A stretch of 39,355 bases of DNA from Terriglobia bacterium (GTDB taxonomy: Bacteria; Acidobacteriota; Terriglobia; Bryobacterales; Bryobacteraceae), in assembly GCA_019242155.1 (NCBI GenBank), contig JAFAWA010000129.1, positions 1 to 39,355 of the forward strand, in the 5' to 3' direction. The position numbers and the translations under genes are program-made. Positions 1-8,795 of the stretch are shown here, one piece after another (the first letter of the stretch is position 1; every line of letters begins with the position of its first letter). Under the pieces are notes generated by a model, which saw only the letters and a list, made by a program, of their open reading frames with translations, was not told the origin of the DNA and did not search any database.

Positions 1-429
1 TCCGTACCGGCGACTGTGACAAACCCCAACGGAGAGGTTGACGAGATCGATCCGGTATCTGAGAAGATCACGCGGGTGTTTCCGATTCAGACTCCCTGTG
101 GTCCGGCGGGATTGGCTCTGCTTCCGGGGCAGCGCCTCATCACGAGCTGCGGCGTAGTGTTGGATGTGAAGAGCGGGGGCACCATCGCCGCAATTCCCGG
201 AGTAGCCGCGGATGAGATCTGGTACAACCCCGGCGACGACCGTGTATATTTCGGCTTGAATCCCGTTTCGGTGGTCGATGCGATGGCCTACCAGGTGGTC
301 ACACAGATAACGGTCGGGACGACGCCTTTCGCCACTCACTCGGTTGCGGCAGACAGCGCAAATAATCGCGTCTTTGTCCCTGTTACCGGAGTGGGCGTGC
401 AAGTCTATACTGACGATGCCGAACAATAA
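1..429 (+). CDS. Beta-propeller (YVTN/SMP-30-like) protein, 3' part only
   Basis: The frame is open from the first base of the window, so the gene is cut at its 5' side; the GTG at 16 is probably internal. The visible 140 or so residues show repeated propeller-blade phrases: a hydrophobic strand, then a turn such as NPGDDRVYF or DSANNRVFV, with an ITVGTTPFA phrase typical of YVTN-type repeats. Such proteins are usually secreted or periplasmic and bind ligands or act as lactonase-like enzymes, but no catalytic residues can be assigned from this fragment. It ends in TAA, followed by 140 bases before the DUF721 gene. A second propeller protein lies at 7083-8084, but the two are too divergent to call a duplication by eye. 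Family-level call only. Confidence 0.6.
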   Translation, partial: SVPATVTNPNGEVDEIDPVSEKITRVFPIQTPCGPAGLALLPGQRLITSCGVVLDVKSGGTIAAIPGVAADEIWYNPGDDRVYFGLNPVSVVDAMAYQVVTQITVGTTPFATHSVAADSANNRVFVPVTGVGVQVYTDDAEQ

Positions 430-462
430 TTAGTGAAGTAATTCGATTACGCCAGGGTTCAG

Positions 463-504
463 GCGATCTCGATCGTAGGATCTCGCGATCAGGATCTCTG
501 AGTC
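463..504. repeat. Three 14-nt-phased GATCTC units
   Basis: GATCTC occurs at 465, 479 and 493, exactly 14 bases apart, and the two later units share AGGATCTC. The block lies inside an inverted repeat, CGCCAGG at 450-456 with CCTGGCG at 504-510, between the propeller gene and the DUF721 gene. It may be a degenerate short tandem repeat or part of a transcript-end structure. No T-run follows, so I do not call it a terminator. Confidence 0.45.
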
Positions 505-569
505 CTGGCGAGCCCTCCACTCAGACCGTGTGCCGCTCCCTCCCATGCTAAAATCAAGTCTCTTCTCCC

Positions 570-971
570 ATGGAACGCGCGAGCAAGCTCATTCGGGGAC
601 TGAGACTGCCCAGCGAAACGATCACCGCCGAAGAGCTCGTCTGCCGTGCCTGGGCCGGCGCCGTCGGTAAGAAGATTGCCGATCACACGCGAGCGGCACG
701 CATGGTGCGTACGCGCTTGATCGTGGAAGTTGAAGACCGTATATGGCAGCGGCAGCTGTTTGCGCTCTCCCGGCAGATTCTGGCGAACTTAGAAAAACAG
801 ATCGGCGCAGGGGTTGTGGATGACCTGGAGTTCCGGATTGTGGCGTTGGTCCGCCGGGGACCGCAGCGCGCCGCCGCACCCACCGCAACCGGCGAGGACG
901 ACGGAGACTTCATTCCCGACCCGGTGCTACGCGGTATCTACAAGGCAGCGCGTATGAAGGCGCAGGCGTGA
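570..971 (+). CDS. DUF721 / DciA-like protein
   Basis: A 133-residue protein of the DUF721 family, which includes DciA, the DNA-binding helicase-loading partner of the replicative helicase DnaB in bacteria without DnaC. The core is recognisable: an N-terminal helix (LIRGLRL), the conserved WAGAVGKKIADHTRAARM segment at about residues 28-45, then a strand-rich part with the LIVEVEDRIWQRQL phrase near 50-63. In the family this pattern reads W..AVG..ia.ht.p....g.L.V.v.s..W...L. The last four bases overlap the gatC start (GTGA), so the two genes are probably co-transcribed. A TAAAAT at 549-554 could be a -10 element, but no good -35 sits in front of it. The family call is firm; the role as helicase loader is inferred from the family. 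Confidence 0.75.
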   Translation: MERASKLIRGLRLPSETITAEELVCRAWAGAVGKKIADHTRAARMVRTRLIVEVEDRIWQRQLFALSRQILANLEKQIGAGVVDDLEFRIVALVRRGPQRAAAPTATGEDDGDFIPDPVLRGIYKAARMKAQA

Positions 972-1267
972 AGATCACAGAGCAGGAGGTCCGCTATGTG
1001 GCTGCCCTCGCGAATCTCGCCCTCAGTGATGACGAAGTGAAGAAGTTCGAAGCCGACCTGGACCAAATCCTCACGCACATCGACAAGCTGAACGAGCTGG
1101 ATACTTCCGGAATAGAGCCTATGGCGCAAGTCTTATACGAAGCGGCGCAAATGGGCACGCTCCGCGAGGATATTCCCGTGCCGCCCTTGCTCAATGCGGA
1201 GGCTGTCGCAAATGCGCCGCAGCCGGGCGCCGGGTATTTCAAAGTTCCAAAAGTCATCGAGCGCTAA
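968..1267 (+). CDS. gatC: Asp-tRNA(Asn)/Glu-tRNA(Gln) amidotransferase subunit C
   Basis: This 99-residue protein has the classic GatC pattern: an N-terminal VRYVAALANLALSDDEV helix, then LDQILTHIDKLNELDTSGIEPM, and a C-terminal FKVPKVIE tail. GatC wraps round and stabilises GatA in the GatCAB complex, which converts misacylated Glu-tRNA(Gln) or Asp-tRNA(Asn) to the amidated form. The GTG start is fixed by the 4-nt overlap with the DUF721 stop codon and by full family length from that point. gatA follows after 3 bases. gatB is not in the window, so the complex needs a subunit encoded elsewhere. Confidence 0.95.
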   Translation: MKITEQEVRYVAALANLALSDDEVKKFEADLDQILTHIDKLNELDTSGIEPMAQVLYEAAQMGTLREDIPVPPLLNAEAVANAPQPGAGYFKVPKVIER

Positions 1268-1270
1268 GCG

Positions 1271-2710
1271 ATGAATGTTGCCTCTCTGACCATCGAAGGA
1301 GTGCGCAGGGGCTTACATGCGCGCGATTTCAGCGCGGTGGAAGTTGCGCAAGAGGCGCTGCGTTTTGCCCAAATGGAAAATAGTAAGACCAACGCCTTTT
1401 TAACCTTCTCCGAAGAGCGGGCGATTAGGGCGGCGAAGGCGGTAGACGAGAAGGTGGCTCGCGGCGAAGATGCAGGACTGCTCGCCGGCGTTCCGTTGGC
1501 GATCAAAGATGTGATCCTAACGCGTGGACTCACCACCACCTGCGGCTCGCGCCTGCTCGAACACTACATACCGCCGTACGATGCCACGGCTGTAGTGCGT
1601 GTGGAGCAGGCCGGCGGCGTAATCATCGGCAAGACCAACTGCGACGAGTTTGCTATGGGCTCTTCCAATGAGAACTCGGCATACGGTCCGGTGCGGAATC
1701 CGGTAGCGCCCGGCCGCGTGCCTGGCGGCTCGAGCGGCGGTTCGGCGGCAGCGGTAGCGCAGGGCGCGGCGGTCGCGGCATTAGGCTCTGATACCGGCGG
1801 CTCCATACGGCAGCCCGCCTCATTCTGCGGTGTGGTCGGCGTTACTCCCACCTACGGCCGCGTTTCGCGCTATGGCCTGGCGGCTTTCGCCAGCTCGCTC
1901 GACCATATTGGACCACTTGCGCGAAGCGTAGCCGACGCGGCTACGGTGCTGCGCGTAATCGCCGGCCGCGATCCGGCCGATTCCACTTCCGCGAATGCGC
2001 CCGTGCCCGACTATGCGGCCGCCTTCAACCGCAACGTTCGCGGATTGAAAGTGGGATTGCCTCGCGAATACATTAAAGATCTGACCAGCGAAACGGGCGG
2101 CCTGCTCATGCGCGGCGTGGAGACGCTAAAGACGCTCGGGTGCGATGTGCGCGAGATCAGCCTGCCTGCCACCGATTACGCCGTCGCGACTTATTACATT
2201 ATTGCTACAGCCGAAGCCAGCTCCAACCTGGCGCGCTACGATGGAGTGCGGTACACGTTCCGCTCGAACGAATCGCGGACACTTTCCGATATGTACCGCA
2301 ACACGCGCGGGGAAGGGTTCGGCATGGAATGCAAGCGGCGCATCATGCTCGGCACCTACGTGTTGAGCGCCGGATACTACGATGCCTATTATTTAAAAGC
2401 GCAGAAGGTTCGCGCTTTAATCGCCAGAGACTTCGCCCAGGCATTTGAAACGGTGGACGCCATCGTGACGCCGGTGTCTCCTTTTCCGGCTTTCCGTTTG
2501 GGCGAGAAAGTCGATGATCCGCTGGCGATGTACTTATCCGATATCTACACCATTACCGGCGACCTGGCGGGAATTCCCTGTATGAGTGTCCCCTGCGGAA
2601 CCACGACGGAAGGTCTCCCTGTGGGGATGCAAATCCTGACCAGGCATTTCGACGAGACCACGATGTTCCGGCTCGCCGATGCATTTGAAAAAGCTGGCGG
2701 GCCGGACTGA
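1271..2710 (+). CDS. gatA: Asp-tRNA(Asn)/Glu-tRNA(Gln) amidotransferase subunit A
   Basis: The amidase subunit of GatCAB hydrolyses glutamine and passes ammonia to GatB for transamidation of misacylated tRNA. The 479-residue length is normal. The amidase signature is complete: Lys79 in LAIKDV, Ser154 in the glycine-serine loop PGGSSGGS, and the nucleophile Ser178 in GSDTGGSIRQP. These are the same positions as the triad of characterised GatA proteins. The C-terminal part keeps the DIYTITGDLAGIPCMSVPCG region that lines the active site. It starts with ATG 3 bases after gatC, so the two are translated from one message. The end is followed by a clear ribosome binding site for the next gene, superoxide dismutase, 40 bases on. 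Confidence 0.97.
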   Translation: MNVASLTIEGVRRGLHARDFSAVEVAQEALRFAQMENSKTNAFLTFSEERAIRAAKAVDEKVARGEDAGLLAGVPLAIKDVILTRGLTTTCGSRLLEHYIPPYDATAVVRVEQAGGVIIGKTNCDEFAMGSSNENSAYGPVRNPVAPGRVPGGSSGGSAAAVAQGAAVAALGSDTGGSIRQPASFCGVVGVTPTYGRVSRYGLAAFASSLDHIGPLARSVADAATVLRVIAGRDPADSTSANAPVPDYAAAFNRNVRGLKVGLPREYIKDLTSETGGLLMRGVETLKTLGCDVREISLPATDYAVATYYIIATAEASSNLARYDGVRYTFRSNESRTLSDMYRNTRGEGFGMECKRRIMLGTYVLSAGYYDAYYLKAQKVRALIARDFAQAFETVDAIVTPVSPFPAFRLGEKVDDPLAMYLSDIYTITGDLAGIPCMSVPCGTTTEGLPVGMQILTRHFDETTMFRLADAFEKAGGPD

Positions 2711-2750
2711 TTCCGCCAGATCCATACCTTAGAGGAGACAAGGAGAGATT

Positions 2751-3362
2751 ATGCCCTTTACCGTTCCATCCCTGCCGTACGCTTCCGACGCGCTGGAGCC
2801 CCATATCGACAAGATGACAATGGAGATTCACCGCGAAAAACATCACGCCGCGTACGTCACCAATCTAAATAAAGCTCTGGAGTCCGCACCCAATTTAGCG
2901 GATAAAAGCGTGGAGGAACTGCTGGCGAATAATTGCGCGATTGTGCCCGAGAACATTCGGACGGCGGTACGCAACAATGCGGGCGGCCACATCAATCACA
3001 GCATGTTCTGGAAGATCATGAAGCCGGGGGGCGGAGGCCCCCCGATCGGGAGTTTAGCCCAGGCAATCACCAGCACGTTCGGCAGTTTCGATTCGTTCAA
3101 GGAGAAGTTCGGGCAGGCGGCCACGGGGCGGTTCGGTTCGGGCTGGGCGTGGTTGCTCAAGGAGGGCAGCAAGTTGGAAATTTCATCCACGGCCAACCAG
3201 GACAGCCCGGTAATGGAAGGCAAACATCCGGTGATGGGCCTGGACGTGTGGGAACACGCCTATTACTTGAAGTATCAGAACCGCCGGCCCGACTATATCT
3301 CCGCCTGGTGGAACGTCGTGAACTGGGAGGAGATCGAAAACCGGTTCCAGGCAGGTAAGTAA
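2751..3362 (+). CDS. sodA: Superoxide dismutase, Mn-type by residues
   Basis: This enzyme dismutates superoxide to oxygen and hydrogen peroxide. The 203 residues carry all four metal ligands of the Fe/Mn family: His27 ([12 protein letters not shown]), His83 ([10 protein letters not shown]), Asp165 and His169 ([11 protein letters not shown]). The glycine pair in NNAGGH and the Gln in TANQDSP match the Mn-type arrangement; Fe enzymes usually place the outer-sphere Gln in the N-terminal domain. Metal use is inferred, and a cambialistic enzyme is possible. No signal peptide is visible, so it should be cytoplasmic. An AAGGAGA ribosome binding site sits about 5 bases before the ATG. The transhydrogenase gene follows on the same strand after 48 bases, so both may serve redox balance. 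Confidence 0.95.
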   Translation: MPFTVPSLPYASDALEPHIDKMTMEIHREKHHAAYVTNLNKALESAPNLADKSVEELLANNCAIVPENIRTAVRNNAGGHINHSMFWKIMKPGGGGPPIGSLAQAITSTFGSFDSFKEKFGQAATGRFGSGWAWLLKEGSKLEISSTANQDSPVMEGKHPVMGLDVWEHAYYLKYQNRRPDYISAWWNVVNWEEIENRFQAGK

Positions 3363-3410
3363 ACCTGTTTTGCGCAGCCGGGGTGTTTGGGGGCCCGGAC
3401 CGGATCTTTT

Positions 3411-4799
3411 ATGCAGAAATATGACCTGATTGTCATAGGCTCCGGGCCCGCCGGCCAGCGGGCGGCCGTGCAGGGAGCAAAGTGCGGCCGCCGTGTCGCC
3501 GTCGTGGAGCAGCGCGAGATCGTAGGCGGGGTATGCATCAACACCGGCACGATCCCGAGCAAAACGATGCGGGAGGCCGTGCTTCACCTGACCGGTTTCT
3601 CCGCGCACGGTATTTACGGCTCCAATTACCGGGTTAAGGAACGGATCACCATGGCGGATCTGAGTTTTCGCGTCAGCCACGTGATCCGGACCGAATCCGA
3701 AGTGACCGAATCGCAGCTTTCCCGCAATGGAATCGACGTAGTGCGCGGACGCGCCGCATTTCTCGATGCGACACATGTGCAGGTGACCGGGTCCACTGCA
3801 ACCTTTCAACTGGAGGCGCCGTTCACCATTATCGCGGCAGGAACCAAACCCGCCGTTTCTCCCCTGGTTCCGACGAATGGGCGCAACATTCTGAACAGCG
3901 ACCAGATCCTCAGCATGCCGGAAATTCCGCGCACCATGATCGTGGTAGGCGGAGGCGTCATCGGCGTGGAGTACGCCTGCATGTTTGCGGTGCTGGGTGT
4001 GCGTGTAATCATCGTCGAGAAGCGGCCGCGCCTGTTGGAGTTCGCGGATACAGAAATTGTGGAAGCTCTTTCTTACCACCTCCGCGACCGCCGCGTGACC
4101 ATGCGGCTCAACGAAGAAGTTGCGAGCGTGGAAGAGATTCCGGACGGCGGCGTAGTAGCGAACTTGAAAAGCAAGAAGCGCATCTCCGCCGACGCTCTTT
4201 TGTACGCGGTCGGAAGGCAGGGCAGCGTGGACGAGTTGAACCTGCCTGCGGCGGGAATCGAATGCGACACACGCGGCCGGATTCCGGTGGATTCCTATTA
4301 CCGCACCCAAACCCAAAACATCTACGCCACCGGCGACGTTATCGGTTTTCCAAGCCTCGCCTCGGTATCGATGGAACAAGGGCGGTTGGCTGCGGCTCAC
4401 TGTTTCGGCCTGCTCGTCAACTCCAACCCGGCGAACTATCCCTACGGAATTTACACCATCCCGGAAATCTCCTTCATCGGCAAAACGGAGGAGCAGTTGA
4501 CCGATGAGGATGTGCCCTATGAAGTGGGCATGGCGTATTACCGCGAAACTGCGCGCGGCCAGATTCGCGGCGATACGACCGGGCGGCTGAAGATCATCTT
4601 CCATCGGGAAACGCGGGACATTCTGGGCGTTCACATCATCGGCGAGGGCGCTTCGGAGATTCTGCATATCGGCCAGGCGGTAATGGTTCTCAAAGGCACC
4701 CTGGACTATTTCGTTGAAAACGTTTTTAATTACCCGACTCTGGCGGAGTGCTACAAGCAAGCGGCCTTCAATGGCGTGAACAAGCTTTCCCGGTTTTGA
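3411..4799 (+). CDS. sthA: Soluble pyridine nucleotide transhydrogenase (Si-specific)
   Basis: A flavoprotein of the disulfide reductase superfamily that exchanges hydride between NADPH and NAD+. It begins with an FAD-binding GSGPAGQRAA loop (about residues 10-19), has a second NAD(P) Rossmann motif, VVGGGVIGVEYA (near 180), the FAD ATGD motif in IYATGDVIGFPSL, and a C-terminal dimerisation domain ending in NYPTLAECYKQAAFNG. The active-site region reads GGVCINTGTIPSKTMREA: only one cysteine of the usual CxxxxC pair is present, as in SthA and unlike lipoamide or glutathione reductases. I chose the ATG at 3411 over an in-frame TTG at 3387 because family proteins start right before YDLIVIGSG. 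It lies between sodA and the membrane protein gene, all on one strand. Confidence 0.93.
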   Translation: MQKYDLIVIGSGPAGQRAAVQGAKCGRRVAVVEQREIVGGVCINTGTIPSKTMREAVLHLTGFSAHGIYGSNYRVKERITMADLSFRVSHVIRTESEVTESQLSRNGIDVVRGRAAFLDATHVQVTGSTATFQLEAPFTIIAAGTKPAVSPLVPTNGRNILNSDQILSMPEIPRTMIVVGGGVIGVEYACMFAVLGVRVIIVEKRPRLLEFADTEIVEALSYHLRDRRVTMRLNEEVASVEEIPDGGVVANLKSKKRISADALLYAVGRQGSVDELNLPAAGIECDTRGRIPVDSYYRTQTQNIYATGDVIGFPSLASVSMEQGRLAAAHCFGLLVNSNPANYPYGIYTIPEISFIGKTEEQLTDEDVPYEVGMAYYRETARGQIRGDTTGRLKIIFHRETRDILGVHIIGEGASEILHIGQAVMVLKGTLDYFVENVFNYPTLAECYKQAAFNGVNKLSRF

Positions 4800-4831
4800 A
4801 GTAAAACAGGATAAGCCGAGGTCATTAGAGG

Positions 4832-7051
4832 ATGGCTCCCCACCAGATTGTGTTGGCGTTCTGCGCCTGCGCGGTGGCGTGTTTGGCGGCGGGCTTGACC
4901 GCGCTGCGAGCGCTCAGATTGGAACTGAGCAAGTGGGAGTTTGTCTCGCTCGGCTACGTCCTCGGAAGCGCAATCGTAAGTCTGCTGACGCTCGGGCTGT
5001 CGCTTGTGTTTCTCGCGCGCAAAGGCGTTTTCATTGCGATCACTCTCCTGTCTCTCGGCCTCTTGTGGCGTATGCTGCCCTGGCTTCGGCGCGCGGCGCC
5101 CACCGCTTGGGACATAATCCCGGCCTGGCTGCGGTGGGGTTTTGCGTGCTCCTGGATAGTTTACGGAGTAATCTACTTTCGACACGCTCTCGCGCCCGAG
5201 CGCAGTCCGGATGGCGGTGCATACCATCTGGGATTTGTGAATCTGTGGAACCACGCGCACGGCATGTCACATATTACCGACATGTACGCCGCAATGCCCC
5301 AGGGAGTCGAAATGCTGTTCCTTTACGCATTTTCGATTGGCCGCCATTCCGCGGCTGCCCTGGTTCATTTTTCCTTCCTTATGCTTTTGCCCGTGCTGAT
5401 GCTGCTTTATGGCGTCCGCTTCGGGCACACGCGCAGCACGCTCTGTGCCGCATTAATCGTATTTGTAACGCCGCTTGTGGGCTGGGACGGCTCGGTGGCA
5501 TACAACGATGTTGCTTTGGCAGTAGCGGTATTCGCGGTGGTCTATTTACTCCAGATCTGGCGTCAGACTCACAGCGGCGGCACCTTAATCGCCGCTGGTC
5601 TGTTAGCCGGTTACTGTTTCTCTATTAAGTACACCGGCGGCCTGGTTCTCTTTTTGGTAGCCGGGACTGTTGTTTGGGAGCTTAGGCACAAGCCCCGCGT
5701 ATTCGCGATGAGGGCTCTATTGGCTGCTTCGGTAAGCATGGCGATTTTGCCGCTGCCCTATCTGGTACGGAATTGGCTCTGGTATGAGAATCCGATTGCG
5801 CCTTTTGGAAACGCGATTTTTCGCAACCCCAACTTTCATGTTTCGCTCGAAGCCAGCTACATCCAGGGCATGGCTCACTGGGGTGGAGTGGAGTGGCGGG
5901 AAATTCCGAAGGAGCTTACGCTCGGCGGCCCCAAATTTCCGGACAATTTAGGGCCAATGTATATGCTGGCCCCGGCCGCGCTGGCCGGTTTCTTATGGCC
6001 GGAGTGCCGGTTTCCGCTCATCGCTGCTGTGGTCGTAGGCGCCACCTATGCAGGCAATGTGGGTGCGCGTTTTCTGATACTGATCCTTCCTCTCATCACA
6101 ATGGTGATGGTGTTTGTTTTGTCGCGCCTTCCCTTCGGGGCCTGGATTATCGGTCTACTGACTGTGGCGCAACTGGTGCTCAGTTGGCCGGGATTGGCAA
6201 CTCGCACGCACTGGGGAAAAACACCGGGGCCCAACTTGACCTCAACCAGTTGGAAGATTGCGCTCCGGCAGCAACCGGAGGACGAATATCTGGCCGCGCA
6301 AGACAACAGCTTCATGGCGCGGCTGATCGAGACTCACGTGCCCGAAGGCGAGACCGTGTTCGCGCTCGGGAGCGGAGCTATGCAGTCCTATACCACACGG
6401 TTCCTTTTAGATGGCTACCATTCGGCGCTATCGGAAAAAGGCTGGGACCTGGTGTATGGCTACGAGACTTCGGATCAGGATTACCGCTGGCGATGGGTTG
6501 CGCGATTTCCTAAGACAAAAGCCCGGGAGGTGCGAATTTTCCAAACCGCGAGCACACCCGAGATCTGGAGCATCACGGAAATTCATCTGCTTGCGAACGG
6601 CAAGCCCATCCCGGCTTCGTCCCAGTGGCGCTGGGATGCGCGGCCGAATCCGTGGGACGTGGACTACCTGTTTGACGGACGGGAGGTGCCGCGCTGGCGC
6701 TCGTGGGAGTCGCCTAAGCCCGGCATGTACGTCAGCGTTCGCCTCGACCCGGCCCAACCGCTCGATGGCGTGGAAGTGCTTTCCGGCAATGGACCGTGGG
6801 CCAGCAGCATGGAGCCGAGGATTCTAGATGAGGCAGGGAACTGGCTGTGTCCCGTATCGGCGAAGTGGCTCGGCGACCCGCCGCTCGATATGCGAAAGCC
6901 CGCGCTCCAGGTGCTCAAGGGGATGGGCATTCACTATGTGCTCGTGGGCCAATACAGTTGGGATGCAAAAACCTTTCGCTCCGCCCCGGAGCATTGGGGA
7001 ATGCACGAGATGTTCTCGACTAATGAAGCGACGCTGTATCGGATCGAATGA
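4832..7051 (+). CDS. Polytopic membrane protein, GT-C glycosyltransferase-like, with C-terminal soluble domain
   Basis: A 739-residue protein of unknown function. About the first 450 residues hold a dozen hydrophobic segments, for example at the N-terminus (VLAFCACAVACLAAGLTALRAL) and near 195-290. An early extracytoplasmic loop, SPDGGAYHLGFVNLW, follows the third or fourth segment. Acidic residues in such a loop are usual in GT-C type glycosyltransferases, but I see no decisive motif. From about residue 470 the chain is soluble, with WSITEIHLLANGKPIP and a W-rich stretch suggestive of a jelly-roll (discoidin-like) fold, then a short end resembling the tails of membrane mannosyltransferases. 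The ATG at 4832 has an AGAGG site before it. It is separated by 31 bases from the convergent gene at 7083. The glycosyltransferase role is an inference. Confidence 0.55.
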   Translation: MAPHQIVLAFCACAVACLAAGLTALRALRLELSKWEFVSLGYVLGSAIVSLLTLGLSLVFLARKGVFIAITLLSLGLLWRMLPWLRRAAPTAWDIIPAWLRWGFACSWIVYGVIYFRHALAPERSPDGGAYHLGFVNLWNHAHGMSHITDMYAAMPQGVEMLFLYAFSIGRHSAAALVHFSFLMLLPVLMLLYGVRFGHTRSTLCAALIVFVTPLVGWDGSVAYNDVALAVAVFAVVYLLQIWRQTHSGGTLIAAGLLAGYCFSIKYTGGLVLFLVAGTVVWELRHKPRVFAMRALLAASVSMAILPLPYLVRNWLWYENPIAPFGNAIFRNPNFHVSLEASYIQGMAHWGGVEWREIPKELTLGGPKFPDNLGPMYMLAPAALAGFLWPECRFPLIAAVVVGATYAGNVGARFLILILPLITMVMVFVLSRLPFGAWIIGLLTVAQLVLSWPGLATRTHWGKTPGPNLTSTSWKIALRQQPEDEYLAAQDNSFMARLIETHVPEGETVFALGSGAMQSYTTRFLLDGYHSALSEKGWDLVYGYETSDQDYRWRWVARFPKTKAREVRIFQTASTPEIWSITEIHLLANGKPIPASSQWRWDARPNPWDVDYLFDGREVPRWRSWESPKPGMYVSVRLDPAQPLDGVEVLSGNGPWASSMEPRILDEAGNWLCPVSAKWLGDPPLDMRKPALQVLKGMGIHYVLVGQYSWDAKTFRSAPEHWGMHEMFSTNEATLYRIE

Positions 7052-7082
7052 GCGGAACGCGCCTTCCCCTGCTCGACAGCCG

Positions 7083-8084
7083 CTATTTTCCGACGATCAC
7101 AATGTGGTAGCTATCGGGCACTACGGTTCCCCGGCCCTTCTTCTGCCCCTCTTTCGGCTCGGGCGCGGGGCCGATCTCGGCGGCCGAGAGGTAAATCTTG
7201 TGTGTCGAGGGGTCGAGTGCCATGGTGCGCGCTGTGCGCTCTGTGGGTACGGTTTCCACCGGCTCCCATTTCCCGCTGACCTCTTTAATGACCGTCAAGG
7301 TGCCGTCCTGCCCGTTAGAACTGAACGCCAGGCCAAGGCCAGGGTCATAGGCTGCGGCATCCGGTCCGGCGCCTACGGCGGGCGTGGCGATTACTTTGAG
7401 GGAATTGGCATCGATTACGGCCATCATCTTGTTTTCGCAAACCGCGAATAGCCGGTGGCCCTTGGTGTCGATCGCGAGCCCGGAGGGCGCGTCGCACGGA
7501 GTCAGTTTGGCCCGCTTTGTGACGGCCGGTTTTTGCGTGTCGATCTCGACGATTTCCGAGGCCTCCTCGATATTGGCGTACATTTTTCCGGCGCCATCGG
7601 CGGCACAGAACTCCGGTTTCTCCCCTACCGGAAAGGTCGCGACCACCATGTTGGTTTTGGCGTCGATGGCGGTCGAGTTATTCGAGCGGCCGTTGAACGT
7701 GAATACGCGCTGCGTTTTGGGATCGTAGCAGATTGCGTCTGGGTTGGTTCCAGTAGCAACTTCGCCGGTTTTCTGCAGGGTTTTGAGATCGAACACCGTT
7801 ACATTGTTGGCGCGGCCGTTGCTGGTGAAGCCCTTGTTCAGCTCTGGGGCAATGGCGATTCCGTGCACGCCGGGAGTGTCGGCCACCTGTCCGACTGCTT
7901 TGCCGGAGTTCACATCGATCACTTCGACGACATTGTTGTGAGACGCGTAGAGCCGGTGGGCAGCGCTGTCCATCGTGAGGTAGTCCCAGCCGCCCGAGCC
8001 GCCGATCTTGATCTTTTCCGTTACGTGGAACCCTTCCGCGCCGAACGCGGTGGTTAAAATGACGAGCAGCAGAAGCTTCTTCAT
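7083..8084 (-). CDS. Exported YVTN/YncE-type beta-propeller protein
   Basis: This 333-residue protein starts with a short signal peptide (MKKLLLLVILTTAFGAEG) and then repeats blades of about 42 residues. Examples are RLYASHNNVVEVIDVNSGKA, KGFTSNGRANNVTVFDLKT and RVFTFNGRSNNSTAIDAKT, the pattern of YncE-like seven-bladed propellers. Such proteins are periplasmic or secreted; ligands are rarely known. A charged Gly/Lys-rich linker (EPKEGQKKGRG) interrupts the last blade, which closes with SYHIVIVG. An AGGAG sits about 9 bases before the ATG. The LuxR-type gene ends 96 bases upstream on the same strand. No catalytic motif is visible, so the function is open. Confidence 0.8.
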   Translation of the reverse strand: MKKLLLLVILTTAFGAEGFHVTEKIKIGGSGGWDYLTMDSAAHRLYASHNNVVEVIDVNSGKAVGQVADTPGVHGIAIAPELNKGFTSNGRANNVTVFDLKTLQKTGEVATGTNPDAICYDPKTQRVFTFNGRSNNSTAIDAKTNMVVATFPVGEKPEFCAADGAGKMYANIEEASEIVEIDTQKPAVTKRAKLTPCDAPSGLAIDTKGHRLFAVCENKMMAVIDANSLKVIATPAVGAGPDAAAYDPGLGLAFSSNGQDGTLTVIKEVSGKWEPVETVPTERTARTMALDPSTHKIYLSAAEIGPAPEPKEGQKKGRGTVVPDSYHIVIVGK

Positions 8085-8180
8085 GGTGCCGGCTCCTAAA
8101 TAAGGATTGAGAGTGCCAGTATATGGCCGGGCCGATGAACGCAGGATGAATGAAGAGGTAGAACGTGCCGGTTCTAATTC

Positions 8181-8795
8181 TCAGCCGGTAAAGTCAGCGG
8201 CCGGACCCGCGCCGGGGGACGAGGCGGCGGAACTGCATGCTGAGAGAGGTTGGCTTTCGCCATCGCCGCGATCCGGCGAAATTGTTGTGGATTGCTCTCC
8301 GGCGGGTACTGGCCCGGCATCGGCCGTCTTCCGCCGCTGCGTGTCGATTTCGAGCCGGATCTGTTCCATCAATAAGACCGTTCGCTCACTTTCGGCCCGC
8401 AACCCCCTCCACCCGCTATTGCACTCCTTGCGAAGCTTTATACATTGCTTTATGGAACCGCGCAGCATCTCGCGGTTTTTTCGGCTCTCTTCCAAAGTCG
8501 ATTGGATACGGCTCGCAAGAGCCGTATCGAAAGGAGGTTCGGCTACCCCATTCGGCGTTGAAGGGGCTTTCAGCAGGCCATTCCGCGTGGCCTCACGGAT
8601 GACGCCGACGGAATTGTGAACCCCGAATTTATTCAGGACCCGGCTGCGATGGCACGCCGCGGTCTTGAACGCAATTCCCAATCGCCAGGCGATCTCTTTA
8701 GTGCTGTTTCCCGCTGCGATGAGCCGCAGCACTTCGAGCTCTCGGGGAGTGATCTCATCCAACGGCATTTTCAAAACCCCGGGCATTTCGTCCAT
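8181..8795 (-). CDS. LuxR-type HTH protein without receiver domain
   Basis: A 204-residue predicted transcription factor. Residues about 12-75 form a NarL/LuxR-type helix-turn-helix: ITPRELEVLRLIAAGNSTKEIAWRLGIAFKTAACHRSRVLNKFGVHN, with the usual invariant E, L and V positions. Unlike classical members, the HTH is at the N-terminus and no receiver, PAS or autoinducer domain precedes it. After it comes a region rich in Arg, Glu and Leu, about residues 95-165, that could be helical or coiled, then a low-complexity Ser/Ala/Gly tail. I prefer the ATG at 8795 to an upstream in-frame TTG at 8822 because a purine-rich GAAGGGGG lies 5 bases before it. It is divergent from the DUF3300 gene, 123 bases away, and upstream of the propeller gene, so either could be a target; this is inference. 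Confidence 0.75.
   Translation of the reverse strand: MDEMPGVLKMPLDEITPRELEVLRLIAAGNSTKEIAWRLGIAFKTAACHRSRVLNKFGVHNSVGVIREATRNGLLKAPSTPNGVAEPPFDTALASRIQSTLEESRKNREMLRGSIKQCIKLRKECNSGWRGLRAESERTVLLMEQIRLEIDTQRRKTADAGPVPAGEQSTTISPDRGDGESQPLSACSSAASSPGAGPAADFTG

Noticed and set aside
3183-4760. Long open frame (525 codons) on the minus strand antisense to sthA
   Set aside because: The sthA frame on the plus strand has full family motifs. The antisense frame has an odd His/Arg/Gly-rich composition, no recognisable domain, and arises from high GC content.
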